This document shows positions 6,838 to 16,181 of a stretch of DNA of 64,000 bases, piece after piece. The notes under the pieces are model-generated. The model was not told where the DNA came from, ran no database searches, and saw only the letters and a list, made by a program, of their open reading frames with translations. Source of the stretch: Pacificoceanicola sp049341065 (lineage in GTDB: Bacteria > Pseudomonadota > Alphaproteobacteria > Rhodobacterales > Rhodobacteraceae); NCBI RefSeq assembly GCF_049341065.1, contig NZ_JBMPIX010000018.1, positions 1 through 64,000 on the forward strand, given 5' to 3'. The translations under genes were made by a program, and so were the position numbers. The first letter of the stretch is position 1, and each line of letters begins with the position of its first letter.

Positions 6838-8085
6838 TCAGAATTCGTGCTTTTCCACGCGGGTGATCTTGCCGACCACGATGGAAATGATCGCAGCGGC
6901 AAAGCTGAACAACGCACCCATTTTGGCCGCATCCTGAACCGGGCCTGCGTCAAACGCGACCGAGGCAACGAACAGCGAGACCGTAAAGCCGATCGCGGCA
7001 ACACAGCCAATCACGACCAGATCGATAAGCCTCATCCCCTGGGGAATGCCAAGGCGTAGCGGCACGGCGGCGATCCAGCCGAAGATGAAAATACCTATCG
7101 GCTTGCCGATCAGCAGGCCAAACAGAACCAGCCATGTGGCATCGCCCATCGAGCTGAATTCGACCCCGGCGTTGAGAAGGCCAAAGAAGAACAAGATGAT
7201 CTCTACCGGGTGCTTGAGCGCATGTTCGATCATGTTCAGAAGGTCGGTCAGGTGTTGCTCGGCCTCAGAGAAGATGCCGAAAGCGCGGTCGGCGTGGGGG
7301 ATTGTTGGCACGATGGGCAGCAATCCCAGCGCTGGGTGCAGGCCGGACATCATAAAACCGTACCACGAAAAACAGCTTGCGATCAGGTAGGGCCAGAACG
7401 ACAGCTTTTCACGCACCCATGTTGAGTTGGGCCTGTCCTGGTTGCCGCGGTCCATTTTGCGGGGCAGCCAGTTGGCCAGAAGGAACACCGCCAGCGCCGC
7501 GCCAACAGACAGCAGCAGCCAGATCGGCGCGAGATCGCCGCTTGGGTAGAAAATCGCAAGGATAATCAATCCGGCCGCGTCATCGGCGATGGCGAGTAGC
7601 AGCAGGAAACGCACCGCCGGGTGCCCGGCACCAAAGACGATGCGTCCAACCAGATAGCTGAAGGCAATGTCCGTGGCGGTCGGGATCGCCCAACCGTTGG
7701 CGACGGCGCTGTAAGTGTCAGACCCAAGGATCATGGCAAGGCCCAGATACACGGTGATCGGTCCCAACATCCCACCAGCCGTTGCAAACAGGGGCGTCGC
7801 AGCCTTTTTGCCGCGCAGGCTGCCGTTTTCCAGAATGACGGCTTCCCAGACTTCCTTTGCGGCGATGGCGAAGAACAGAGCCATCAGCAGGTCGTTGACC
7901 AGATAGTGAAGCGTCAGGGTGCGGTGTCCGTCGTGCAGGTGCCCGATGGGCGCGTTGTCCCAAAGGACCATATGCACAAAGTGATGATAGCTGTCCGGGT
8001 TGGTGTTCGCCCAGAAAAGAGCCGTCAAAGCGCCGATGATCAGTAGAAGCGAGTAATTCGCCAGAAAGTTCCAAACGCGATACAT
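6838..8085 (-). CDS. nhaA: NhaA-type Na+/H+ antiporter
   Basis: A 415-residue polytopic membrane protein with about 12 helices. It keeps the NhaA transport residues: the ATDIAFS motif with Asp139 (E. coli Asp133) and the Asp168-Asp169 pair in AIADDAAG (E. coli 163-164). The GPITVYLGL and WAIPTATDI stretches also fit. It exchanges sodium for protons across the inner membrane, useful in seawater. The start at 8085 (MYRVWNF) has AAGGGGG upstream; an in-frame ATG 33 codons earlier would add a non-membrane tail without support. Single-gene transcript ending at the hairpin at 6788-6812. Confidence 0.88.
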   Translation of the reverse strand: MYRVWNFLANYSLLLIIGALTALFWANTNPDSYHHFVHMVLWDNAPIGHLHDGHRTLTLHYLVNDLLMALFFAIAAKEVWEAVILENGSLRGKKAATPLFATAGGMLGPITVYLGLAMILGSDTYSAVANGWAIPTATDIAFSYLVGRIVFGAGHPAVRFLLLLAIADDAAGLIILAIFYPSGDLAPIWLLLSVGAALAVFLLANWLPRKMDRGNQDRPNSTWVREKLSFWPYLIASCFSWYGFMMSGLHPALGLLPIVPTIPHADRAFGIFSEAEQHLTDLLNMIEHALKHPVEIILFFFGLLNAGVEFSSMGDATWLVLFGLLIGKPIGIFIFGWIAAVPLRLGIPQGMRLIDLVVIGCVAAIGFTVSLFVASVAFDAGPVQDAAKMGALFSFAAAIISIVVGKITRVEKHEF

Positions 8086-8285
8086 GTGGCCCCCTTGTGC
8101 AATCCACCCGTCCCAAACGGTTGCGTTTGGTGTTAACGGATTGCTCGGCGATGGGCAACGCACCCTGACGCCGCTTCTGAACAAAGCCGTCCGGGAGGCA
8201 CCGGATCGGGTCGGCTGAAATCAGAAGGCGTGCAAACCCGAGATTGGGGGGTGCGATCATCGCGCCGGGGACCTAAATTCGCAGG

Positions 8286-8882
8286 ATGCAGCAGCTTGCC
8301 TCTGACATCCGTGCCTGTCGCCTCTGCGCCGAGCGTTTTGCCGCCACCGAGACCGCGCACCAACCGCGCCCGGTTTTTCGTGGCCTGCCTTCTGCGCGGC
8401 TGTTGATTGCCGGGCAGGCACCCGGCGCGCGTGTGCACGAGAGCGGGCTGCCATTTACTGACCCCTCGGGGGACAGGCTGCGCGACTGGTTGGGGTTGGA
8501 CGACGCGGCGTTCTACGACGAAACCCGCGTCGCCATCCTGCCGATGGCCTTTTGCTTTCCGGGGTACCGCAAGGGTGCCGATCTGCCGCCGCCACCGATC
8601 TGCGCCCGCACATGGCGCGACCGCTTGGTTCGGTCCTTTCCACACATTGGCCTGACGTTGGCCATTGGCGGTTACGCGCAAAAGTGGCATCTGCCAAAGG
8701 CCGGGCCGGTGACTGAAACGGTTGCGCGTTGGCGCGACCATCTTCCACATGTGATCCCCTTGCCCCATCCTTCGTGGCGCAATACCGCTTGGATCAGGAA
8801 AAATCCGTGGTTCGAGGCTGAGGTATTGCCCGTTCTGCGCGCCCGAGTTGCCGAGGTGATGAATGACGATGACGCCGATTGA
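8286..8882 (+). CDS. Uracil-DNA glycosylase family protein (four-Cys type)
   Basis: A 198-residue protein of the UDG fold. It has the active-site-type motif GQAPGARVHESGLPF (about 44-58), a C-terminal PLPHPSWRN motif matching the HPSxxN DNA-intercalation loop, and four cysteines placed like Fe-S ligands: CRLC near residues 11-14, then CFPG and ICAR near 90-108. It probably removes uracil or another damaged base, or binds it. It overlaps the downstream SseB-like gene by 20 bases. A second, quite different UDG is encoded at 50515-51309. Confidence 0.75.
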   Translation: MQQLASDIRACRLCAERFAATETAHQPRPVFRGLPSARLLIAGQAPGARVHESGLPFTDPSGDRLRDWLGLDDAAFYDETRVAILPMAFCFPGYRKGADLPPPPICARTWRDRLVRSFPHIGLTLAIGGYAQKWHLPKAGPVTETVARWRDHLPHVIPLPHPSWRNTAWIRKNPWFEAEVLPVLRARVAEVMNDDDAD

Positions 8883-9651
8883 TACTGCCCACGCCGCGAT
8901 GGAGGCCGCGCCGGAGGACGACGCGGCACGCCTGCGGTTCTACGAACGCCTCGCGGACGCCGAACTGTTCCTGATGCTGACCGAAGAGCCGAAGGGCGAC
9001 AACATCTCGCCCGAGGTCTTTGAAGTGCAGGATTCAAGCTTTGTGTTGGTTTTCGACCTTGAGGAACGTCTGTCCGGCTTTGCCGGGCGCGCCGTGCCCT
9101 ATGTTGCCATGTCAGGGCGCGCGCTGGCCCGGATGTTGGCGGGGCAAGGCATTGGTCTTGCCTTGAATATCGAGGTCGCACCCTCGGCCATCCTGCTGCC
9201 GCCGCAGGCGCTGGAATGGCTCAGCCAAACGTTGGACCATGGTCCATCCGAAGGCGAAGCGCGGCCCGAAAGCCTGCACGCCCCGCGCGATCTGCCCGAG
9301 GCATTGTTGCAGGCCCTTGATACCAAGCTTGCGGCCACGGCAGGGCTTGCCCGCAAAGCCTATCTGGCGCGGGTGACCTATGAGGGCGGTACGCAGGGGC
9401 ATCTGTTGGGCATCACCGGCGCGGTGCCCGGGGCCGAAGCCGCCCTGGCGAAGGCGATCAACGAGGCGCTGGTATTCTCAGGCCTCGAGGCGGGCGCTTT
9501 GGATGTCGCCTTTCTGGCAGATAGCGATCCGCTGACGGCGCAATTGGCCGGGGTGGCGCTGCGGTTCGATTTGCCCGAACCGCCAAAGCCTGAGCGCATC
9601 GAACGGATTGCCCCGGGTTCCGACCCGGACAAGCCCCCCCTTTTGCGCTGA
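8863..9651 (+). CDS. SseB-family protein
   Basis: A 262-residue soluble protein. Its first half matches the SseB N-terminal domain: FYERLADAELFLML, then FVLVFDLEERLSGFAG, VPYVAMSGRALARML and LNIEVAPSAILLPP. The second half resembles an enhancer-of-serine-sensitivity C-terminal region. The biochemical role of the family is unknown. The gene begins within the 3' end of the UDG-family gene, so the two are co-transcribed. The next gene is convergent. Confidence 0.75.
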   Translation: MTMTPIDTAHAAMEAAPEDDAARLRFYERLADAELFLMLTEEPKGDNISPEVFEVQDSSFVLVFDLEERLSGFAGRAVPYVAMSGRALARMLAGQGIGLALNIEVAPSAILLPPQALEWLSQTLDHGPSEGEARPESLHAPRDLPEALLQALDTKLAATAGLARKAYLARVTYEGGTQGHLLGITGAVPGAEAALAKAINEALVFSGLEAGALDVAFLADSDPLTAQLAGVALRFDLPEPPKPERIERIAPGSDPDKPPLLR

Positions 9652-9678
9652 GCATTGCGGCATCAAACGTGCCTGCGC

Positions 9679-10683
9679 TTAGCGCCCCAGTTCCGATCTG
9701 AACGTCGGCAGGGTGTCGCCCGGGGCGGGTGTTGCCTCCCACACGGCGCGGGCGATGGCGCGCGCCAGACACAGGCTCGCCGCATGGCCGATCCATGCCA
9801 ACTGCATTTCAGGCGCGTCCAACTGGCGCGCGCCGGTCGAGGCGGCAAAGACAAGGTCCCCGTCCATGGGCGTGTGCGAAGGCTGGATGGCGCGCGCCAT
9901 GCCGTCATGCGCGGCCACGGCCATACGGTGACATTGTGCCTTGGTCAGGGCGGCGTCGGTTGCGACAATGGCGATCGTGGTGTTGCCAATTCCAGCCATC
10001 GCTTGCAGTTTCCGGCTTTCGGGAAGGGGATGAAAGCCCTTGGCCGGGTCGGGGCCGAGCCCACCGAATTCGTCGCCGAACTCGGCCGCAGAAGCCCAGA
10101 AATGCCGCCCCGAGGGCGTTGTGACGCTGCCCATCGGGTTCACTGCGACAAGCGCGCCAACCGTCGTCCCATCGTCCAGCACCAGACTGGCTGACCCTAG
10201 CCCGCCCTTGTGCATGGCCGTTTGTGCCCCGGTTCCAGCGCCGATGCTGCCCTGCGAAAAGTCTGTGTTGGCAGCGCGCAGGGCGGCTTGGCCAAGGGTG
10301 GGATAAGGGTTTTCGCGCCACTCCTTGTCGCCGCCGTTGAGCAGGTCAAAGATGATTGCCGCCGGGACAATGGGAACACGGGCCGACAGCACCGCAAAGC
10401 CGCGTCCCATGGCGTGCAATCCGTCCATGACACCCTGCGCGGCGGCAAGACCAAAGGCGCTGCCGCCCGAAAGCACCAGCGCATCGACACCGGGCGCCGT
10501 CTTGTCCGGAGCAAGCAGGTCGGTCTCGCGCGTGCCGGGTGCGCCGCCTTGAACAGCGACCGAGGCGGTGAAGGGCTGATCGCCCAGCAGCACCGTGGTG
10601 CCGGACTTCAACGCAGCATCCTGCGCGTTGCCAACCCGCAGGCCAGCGATGTCGGTGATCAGGTTTCTGGGTCCGGGGCGCAT
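9679..10683 (-). CDS. P1-family (DmpA/NylC-like) self-processing peptidase
   Basis: A 334-residue Ntn-like hydrolase of the P1 family (DmpA aminopeptidase, NylC oligomer hydrolase). Motifs: GPRNLITDIAGLRVGNA at the start, LSGGSAFGLAAAQGV (71-85), SIGAGTGAQ (145-153) and GNTTIAIVATDA at 233-244. The last gives a predicted autocleavage site between Asn234 and Thr235, with Thr235 as nucleophile, the NylC type rather than the Gly/Ser DmpA type. Such enzymes release N-terminal D- or beta-amino acids or cleave omega-amino-acid oligomers. No signal peptide, so cytoplasmic. It is the last gene of the minus-strand ABC-transporter cluster, suggesting that it hydrolyses an imported amide. Confidence 0.82.
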   Translation of the reverse strand: MRPGPRNLITDIAGLRVGNAQDAALKSGTTVLLGDQPFTASVAVQGGAPGTRETDLLAPDKTAPGVDALVLSGGSAFGLAAAQGVMDGLHAMGRGFAVLSARVPIVPAAIIFDLLNGGDKEWRENPYPTLGQAALRAANTDFSQGSIGAGTGAQTAMHKGGLGSASLVLDDGTTVGALVAVNPMGSVTTPSGRHFWASAAEFGDEFGGLGPDPAKGFHPLPESRKLQAMAGIGNTTIAIVATDAALTKAQCHRMAVAAHDGMARAIQPSHTPMDGDLVFAASTGARQLDAPEMQLAWIGHAASLCLARAIARAVWEATPAPGDTLPTFRSELGR

Positions 10684-10737
10684 GGTTTCCTCATTTCTTG
10701 CCGGCGCGGCAGGGGCGTGTCTACGGACAAGCCCATC

Positions 10738-11478
10738 CTAGATGCAGCGGCCGCCGTCCACCTCCATGCAAACGCCGGTGATCATGCTGGCCTCGTCCGA
10801 GCATAGGTACAGCGCGGCATTGGCGAGGTCTTCTGGCGTCGAAAATCGGCCCAGCGGGATGGTCGCGAGGAACTTGGCGCGCATTTCCGGCGTGTCCTCT
10901 CCCATGAAGCTTTTTAGCAACGGGGTTTCGCCCGCGACAGGGTTCAGGGCGTTGACGCGGATGCCGGAAGGGGCAAGCTCGACCGCCATGGTCTTGGTTG
11001 CGGTGTTCACCCAGCCCTTGGAGGCATTGTACCAGTTCAGATTGGGGCGCGGCGAAATCCCGGCGGTCGATGAGATATTCAGGATGTTCCCTGTGCCGCG
11101 GTCCTTGAGATGCGGCACCAAGGCCCGGGCGCCAAGATAGATGGACTTGCAGTTCACCGCCATGACCCGGTCGAAGTCATGTTCCGAGATGGTTTCCATC
11201 GGGGCGGGCAGATGGGTGACGCCAGCGTTGTTCACAAGGATGTCGACATGGCCCATGACCTCGATGGCGCGGGCGATCATGGCCTCCATGCTTTCGCCGT
11301 TCGAGACATCGACAGCATGGGCGATGCCGCCGAATTCCTCGGCGACGCCGCGGGCGTTTTCCTCGTGGATGTCGGCGATCATGACCTGCGCGCCTTCGTT
11401 CAGAAAACGCCGCGCGATTCCCGCGCCAAAGCCTGATCCGGCCCCGGTGACGATGGCGGTTTTGCCCTCAAGCCTCAT
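10738..11478 (-). CDS. SDR-family NAD(P)-dependent oxidoreductase
   Basis: A 246-residue classical short-chain dehydrogenase. It has the TGAGSGFGAGIARRF cofactor loop (11-25), an acidic Asp after beta-2 (ADIHEEN) suggesting NAD preference, NNAG, and the catalytic Ser...YNASK triad, ending in VDGGRCI. Substrate unknown; a secondary alcohol or 3-hydroxyacyl group is likely for this family. A strong AGGAGG precedes the start. It follows the second SDR by 24 bases and is part of the ABC-transporter/catabolic cluster. Confidence 0.85.
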   Translation of the reverse strand: MRLEGKTAIVTGAGSGFGAGIARRFLNEGAQVMIADIHEENARGVAEEFGGIAHAVDVSNGESMEAMIARAIEVMGHVDILVNNAGVTHLPAPMETISEHDFDRVMAVNCKSIYLGARALVPHLKDRGTGNILNISSTAGISPRPNLNWYNASKGWVNTATKTMAVELAPSGIRVNALNPVAGETPLLKSFMGEDTPEMRAKFLATIPLGRFSTPEDLANAALYLCSDEASMITGVCMEVDGGRCI

Positions 11479-11502
11479 TGGCTGTCCTCCTTCTGTGAAT
11501 GT

Positions 11503-12231
11503 TCAATAGGTGGCGCGGCCGCCGGATTGGTCAAAGACCGCACCAGTGGTAAAGGATGCCTCGGACGAAGCCAGCCAGCAGACCATCGCGGCGATTTCGT
11601 CGGTAGTGCCAAAGCGACCCATGGGAATCTTGGATTTCATGTAAGCGATGAAATCGTCGGTCATCTGAGACAGGATCGGGCTTTCCACCACGGCAGGGGC
11701 AACCGCGTTGACGGTGATCTGCGTGTCGCTCAGTTCCTTGCCCAGCGATTTGGTCAGGCCAATGACCGCCGCCTTCGAGGTGGAATAGGCCGAGGCGTTG
11801 GGGTTGCCCTCTTTCCCGGCGATCGAGGCGATGTTGACGATGCGGCCAAAGCCATTCGGGCGCATCAGCGCAGCGGCCGATTTGTTGCAGTAAAAGACGC
11901 CGTGCAGGTTCAGGTCGATGACCTTGTGCCAGTCCTCGATCGGATAGTCGATCACGGTGGTGTTTGGCCCGGTGATCCCTGCCGAACAGATCAGCGTGTC
12001 CAGCCCGCCCATGGCCTCGGCGTCCTGACGCATTGCGGCGTCGACGGCGGCCGGGTCGGTGACGTCAATCTGGCGGGTGCGGATGTTGTCGCCTTCGGCC
12101 TTGGCAAGGTTGTCGGCGCTGATGTCCCAGATGGTGACGGTGGCCCCTTCGGCGGCAAGGCGCCGGGTGATGGCAAGGCCGATGCCCGATGCGCCGCCGG
12201 TCACGATGGCCTTGCGGTTCTCAAATCGCAT
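11503..12231 (-). CDS. SDR-family oxidoreductase
   Basis: A 242-residue classical short-chain dehydrogenase with TGGASGIGLAITRRL, an Asp after beta-2 (IWDIS), CSAG in place of NNAG, and the YSTSK catalytic motif. The pattern GPNTTVIDYPIEDWHKV and the tail FDQSGGRATY resemble enzymes that oxidise sugar acids such as 2-keto-3-deoxy-L-fuconate, but annotation by that similarity is weak. It lies between the aldehyde dehydrogenase and the other SDR, and probably carries out a consecutive oxidation in the same pathway. Confidence 0.82.
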   Translation of the reverse strand: MRFENRKAIVTGGASGIGLAITRRLAAEGATVTIWDISADNLAKAEGDNIRTRQIDVTDPAAVDAAMRQDAEAMGGLDTLICSAGITGPNTTVIDYPIEDWHKVIDLNLHGVFYCNKSAAALMRPNGFGRIVNIASIAGKEGNPNASAYSTSKAAVIGLTKSLGKELSDTQITVNAVAPAVVESPILSQMTDDFIAYMKSKIPMGRFGTTDEIAAMVCWLASSEASFTTGAVFDQSGGRATY

Positions 12232-12305
12232 GTGATCTCTCCCCCATGTTTGCGCGCATGTTGCGCTGCGGGCGTTCTGGCGTCCAGAGGTTTTGGTATA
12301 CCATT

Positions 12306-13742
12306 CTACCCGTGCCGGGCGGCTACGGTTTTGAGCGTCGAAAACCCGTAAAGCGCCTCAAAGCCCTTTTCGCGACCATGACCGGATTTCCCGGTGCCGC
12401 CAAAGGGCAATTCGACCCCGCCCCCCGCACCGTAATTGTTGATGAACACCTGCCCGGATCGCAGCGCCTTGGCGAGCCGCATCTGGCGGGCGCCATTTTC
12501 CGTCCAGATGCTGGCCACAAGGCCGTAGTCGGTGCCGTTGGCGATTTCCACGGCCTCGGCTTCGTCTTCAAAGGGAATGATGACCTGAACGGGGCCAAAG
12601 ATTTCCTGCTGTGCCAGCGGGTGGTCGGGTGACACCGGACCGTACAGGCTGGCAGGAACGTAAAAACCGGGGCCTTCGGGCGGCTCGGCGCGGGCAATCA
12701 GGGGAAGATCGCTGGCCTTGGCCAGAAAAGCCAGAACGCGCTCTTTCTGGCGGGCGTTGATTAGCGGGCCGATGTCAGGGTCGTCCATGGCGGCGCCGAT
12801 ATGCTTGGCGCGGTAGGCTGCGGCCATGGCGCTGATGACTTCCTCTAATCGGGAGGTATGGACCAGAATGCGCGATGAGGCCGAGCAGGTCTGCCCCGCG
12901 TTCTGAAGGCCCGCGTTCACCAGAAAGGGCAGGGCGTCGTCAAGGTTGGCATCCTCGAAGACAATTTGCGGGCTTTTTCCGCCTAGTTCCAGCGTGACGG
13001 GCACCACGTTGGCCCCCGCTGCAATCTGGACCGATGCGCCCGTCGCCACCGATCCGGTAAAACTGAGATGCTGAATACCGGGATGCGCCGAAAGCGCCGC
13101 CCCCGCCTCGGCCCCCAGCCCGGGAACGACATTGAGCGCGCCGGCAGGCAGGCCGGCCTGAGTCGCGAGATAGGCAAAAAGCAGGGCCGTCAGGCAGGCA
13201 TCCTCGGCGGGCTTCAAAACGCAGGCATTGCCCATCGCCAGTGCCGCGCCGACAGACCGGCCTATGATCTGCATCGGATAGTTCCAAGGCACGATATGCC
13301 CAGTGACGCCATGCGGTTCGCGCAGAGTATAGACGGTATAGCCGTCGAGATACGGGATGGTTTGCCCGTGCACCTTGTCCGCCGCACCGCCGTAGAATTC
13401 GCAATAACGGGCAAGGGCAAGCGCATCGGCGCGGGCCTGCGAAATCGGTTTGCCAACGTCGAGCGCCTCGAGGGTGGTCAGCAACTCCGTATGCTCCAGA
13501 ACAAGCTGGCCAAGGCGGGTCAGGATGCGGCCTCGGTCGACGGCGGTGGTACGCCCCCAGTCGCCGTCCCGCGCCTGTTCGGCGGATCGGACCGCGGCAT
13601 CAACATCCTCCGCACGACCGCGCGCGATCTGGCAGAGCACCTCGCCTGAGGAGGGGTTGGTCAGCGGCAAGGTGGACTGCGCGGGGCACCAAGTGCCGTC
13701 AATCAGCATGTGCGCGGTGTCGATTGGCAAGTCAGGCAGCAT
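12306..13742 (-). CDS. NAD(P)-dependent aldehyde dehydrogenase
   Basis: A 478-residue ALDH-superfamily enzyme. It has the PWNYP oxyanion region, the FTGSVATG cofactor loop, the general base Glu in LELGGKSPQIV (about 252) and nucleophilic Cys in QTCSASSR (about 286), then EIFGPV and PFGGTGKSGHG. These are betaine/gamma-aminobutyraldehyde/aldehyde dehydrogenase-type features. It oxidises an aldehyde to an acid in the cytoplasm. It overlaps the upstream ATPase gene by 11 bases, so it is co-expressed with the transporter. Exact aldehyde unknown. Confidence 0.88.
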   Translation of the reverse strand: MLPDLPIDTAHMLIDGTWCPAQSTLPLTNPSSGEVLCQIARGRAEDVDAAVRSAEQARDGDWGRTTAVDRGRILTRLGQLVLEHTELLTTLEALDVGKPISQARADALALARYCEFYGGAADKVHGQTIPYLDGYTVYTLREPHGVTGHIVPWNYPMQIIGRSVGAALAMGNACVLKPAEDACLTALLFAYLATQAGLPAGALNVVPGLGAEAGAALSAHPGIQHLSFTGSVATGASVQIAAGANVVPVTLELGGKSPQIVFEDANLDDALPFLVNAGLQNAGQTCSASSRILVHTSRLEEVISAMAAAYRAKHIGAAMDDPDIGPLINARQKERVLAFLAKASDLPLIARAEPPEGPGFYVPASLYGPVSPDHPLAQQEIFGPVQVIIPFEDEAEAVEIANGTDYGLVASIWTENGARQMRLAKALRSGQVFINNYGAGGGVELPFGGTGKSGHGREKGFEALYGFSTLKTVAARHG

Positions 13743-15369
13743 TGGGGCCTCCGATATCTGGCAGGGCGGGCGCGGCAGCGATCAGCTTTTGCGTGTAAGG
13801 GTGCTGGGGGGTGTCGAACACTTCGGCCGTGGGGCCGCTTTCGACGATCTCGCCTTTGCGCATGACCAGCACGCGATCGGTGATCGAGCGGACCACGGAC
13901 AGGTCGTGGCTGATGAACAGATAGGTCAGCCCATAGTCGCGGGACAGTTGCGCCATGAGGTCGAGAATGGTCGCCCGGACGCGCACATCCAGCGCGCTGA
14001 CCGCTTCGTCAAACAGGATGAGCTTGGGGCGGATGATCAGGGCACGCGCAATGGCGATGCGCTGGCGCTGCCCGCCGGAAAAGGCATGGATGTGTTTGTT
14101 GGCATCCGAAAACTGCAGTCCCACCGCCTCCAGCGCCTGGGCGATGGCCCGTTCCCGGTCGGAGCCGCTGGGTGGGTTGTCCAGTAGGTGGAACGGTTCG
14201 GTGATCAATCGGGCGACACGGTGCCGGGGGTTGAAGCTGCCATAAGGGTCCTGAAAGACCACCTGCATCTTGCGGCGCACATCAAGGTTTGGCTTGCCAT
14301 GGGTAAAGACCGGCTGACCGCCGAGGGTAATCTGCCCTTCCTGAACCTGTTCAAGGCCAAGGATGGCGCGGGTCAGGGTGGACTTGCCGCAGCCGGATTC
14401 ACCCACAAGGCCAAGCCGTTCGCCCTGTCTGATCTCAAAGCTGACCTTGTTGACCGCGCGAAAGTGTTCGCGCGGCGCAAAGGGGCGTTTGCGCGGCAAG
14501 TGGTAGTCGCGGCTGACATTCTCGACCCTCAACAACGGAGCCTCAGCCGTGGTCTCATGCAGGTCCGCCTTGTGGCGCGAGGCTTCGAACAGGGCCTTGG
14601 TGTAGGGGTGCTGCATCTGCGCGAAAAGCTGCTGCGTCGGCGCCTGTTCGACGATCTCGCCGTGATGCATGACGGCGATATGGTCCGCCATGTCCGACAC
14701 CACGGCAAGGTCATGGGTGATCATCATCAGCGCCATGCCTTCGGATTTCACCAGATGTTTGAGTAGTTTGAGAATCTGTGCCTGCGTGGTCACGTCCAGC
14801 GCGGTCGTGGGTTCATCGGCGATCAGCAATTTCGGGCGCAGGGCGATGGCCATGGCAATAGCGACCCGCTGCCGTTGCCCGCCGGACAATTCGTGGGGGT
14901 AGCGGCCAAGCGGTAGATCTAGACCGACCTTTTCCAATGTCTCACTGGCGCGCGCCTTGGCCTGCACTCGCGACAGGTCAGAGTGGATCTGCAGAGTCTC
15001 CATGACCTGTGCGCCGATGGTTTGCAGCGGATTCAGGGCGGTCATGGGTTCCTGAAACACCATGCCGATGTCCCGCCCGCGATAGGCGCACAATTCACGT
15101 TCAGGAAGGGAAAGCAGGTCAGTCCCCTCCAGTCGGATCGCACCGCTGACATGGGCGGTTTGTGGCAACAGTCCCATGATGGCCAGCGCCGTCATGGATT
15201 TCCCCGAGCCGCTTTCGCCCGTCAGCGCCGTGATTTGCTGTGGGAACAGACTGAGCGAGAGATCCTTGATGACCGGCTTTTCGTGGATGGTGACGGTCAG
15301 ATGATCGATGACCATTTGCGGAACATAGTTGCCGCTGTCCAGATATTGCTGCCGTTCCGGTGTCATCAT
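13732..15369 (-). CDS. Fused double ATPase of a peptide/opine-type ABC importer
   Basis: A 545-residue protein with two complete ABC ATPase domains in one chain (DppD-DppF fusion). The first has Walker A GESGSGKS, signature LSGGQRQR and Walker B LLIADEPT. The second has GESGCGKS, a signature FSGGQRQR with Phe in place of Leu, and LILFDEAVSALD. Each half ends with an HPYT oligopeptide-transporter motif. It powers the two permeases upstream. The start at 15369 overlaps the permease stop (ATGA); the open frame further upstream is not coding. The second domain has FDEAVS where FDEPTS is usual. Confidence 0.9.
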   Translation of the reverse strand: MMTPERQQYLDSGNYVPQMVIDHLTVTIHEKPVIKDLSLSLFPQQITALTGESGSGKSMTALAIMGLLPQTAHVSGAIRLEGTDLLSLPERELCAYRGRDIGMVFQEPMTALNPLQTIGAQVMETLQIHSDLSRVQAKARASETLEKVGLDLPLGRYPHELSGGQRQRVAIAMAIALRPKLLIADEPTTALDVTTQAQILKLLKHLVKSEGMALMMITHDLAVVSDMADHIAVMHHGEIVEQAPTQQLFAQMQHPYTKALFEASRHKADLHETTAEAPLLRVENVSRDYHLPRKRPFAPREHFRAVNKVSFEIRQGERLGLVGESGCGKSTLTRAILGLEQVQEGQITLGGQPVFTHGKPNLDVRRKMQVVFQDPYGSFNPRHRVARLITEPFHLLDNPPSGSDRERAIAQALEAVGLQFSDANKHIHAFSGGQRQRIAIARALIIRPKLILFDEAVSALDVRVRATILDLMAQLSRDYGLTYLFISHDLSVVRSITDRVLVMRKGEIVESGPTAEVFDTPQHPYTQKLIAAAPALPDIGGPNAA

Positions 15370-16181
15370 GTGCGGATCACCTTGAGGCGCGGATCCAGTT
15401 GGTCGCGCAATCCGTCGCCCAGAAGGTTCAACCCCAGCACCATGAAGACAATGGCAAGACCCGGGATCAGGGCGACATGCGGGGCGAGGGCGACCATGGT
15501 TTGTGCATCGGCCAGCATGCGCCCCCAGCTTGGCGTCGGCGGTTGCGCACCAAGGCCGACATAGCTGAGGCCCGCCTCGGCCAGGATGCCCAGCGAGAAC
15601 TGGATGGTGCCTTGCACGATCAACAGGTTGGTGATGTTCGGCAGGATATGCTCGGCGCTGATGCGCGGGCGGGATTTGCCGGCAACCCGGGCGGCGAGAA
15701 TGAAATCGCGGGACCAAAGCGACAGCGCGGCGCCGCGCGACAGGCGGGCAAACACCGGCACGTTGAAGATGCCGATGGCGATAATGGCGTTGATCGCGCC
15801 GGGGCCAAAGATCGCGGTGATCAGGATGGCGATGACAAGGCTCGGAAAGGCAAAGATCAGATCGTTCCCGCGCGAGATCAGCTCATCCAGCCAGCCGCCC
15901 TTATGGGCCGCCGCGGTCAGGCCCAGCGGTACGCCCAGCCCCATGCCGATGCCGACGGCCACCAGCGCCACGGCAATCGAGGTGCGGGCGCCAACCATGA
16001 TCATGCTCAGGATGTCACGGCCAAAATGATCGGTGCCAAGCAGATGCGCGGTGCTGGGCGGTTTGAGGCGCTGGGCGATGTTCATTGTCTCGGTATCGAA
16101 AGGGGTCCAGAGATAGGACAGCAGCGCGGCGGCGATGAACAGTGCAGTCAGCAGGGCGCCGGTAAGCAGGGTCTTGTTCAT
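15366..16181 (-). CDS. Peptide-type ABC transporter permease (DppC-like)
   Basis: A 271-residue inner-membrane protein with an N-terminal helix (about 7-25), an LLGTDHFGRDILSM motif near residue 47 and the EAA loop with LAAGVAG-like AARVAGKSRPR, diagnostic of DppC/OppC permeases. Five to six helices. It overlaps the DppB-like gene by 4 bases and the ATPase gene by 4. Together with them it forms a type I importer for small peptides, opines or similar amides. Confidence 0.9.
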   Translation of the reverse strand: MNKTLLTGALLTALFIAAALLSYLWTPFDTETMNIAQRLKPPSTAHLLGTDHFGRDILSMIMVGARTSIAVALVAVGIGMGLGVPLGLTAAAHKGGWLDELISRGNDLIFAFPSLVIAILITAIFGPGAINAIIAIGIFNVPVFARLSRGAALSLWSRDFILAARVAGKSRPRISAEHILPNITNLLIVQGTIQFSLGILAEAGLSYVGLGAQPPTPSWGRMLADAQTMVALAPHVALIPGLAIVFMVLGLNLLGDGLRDQLDPRLKVIRT

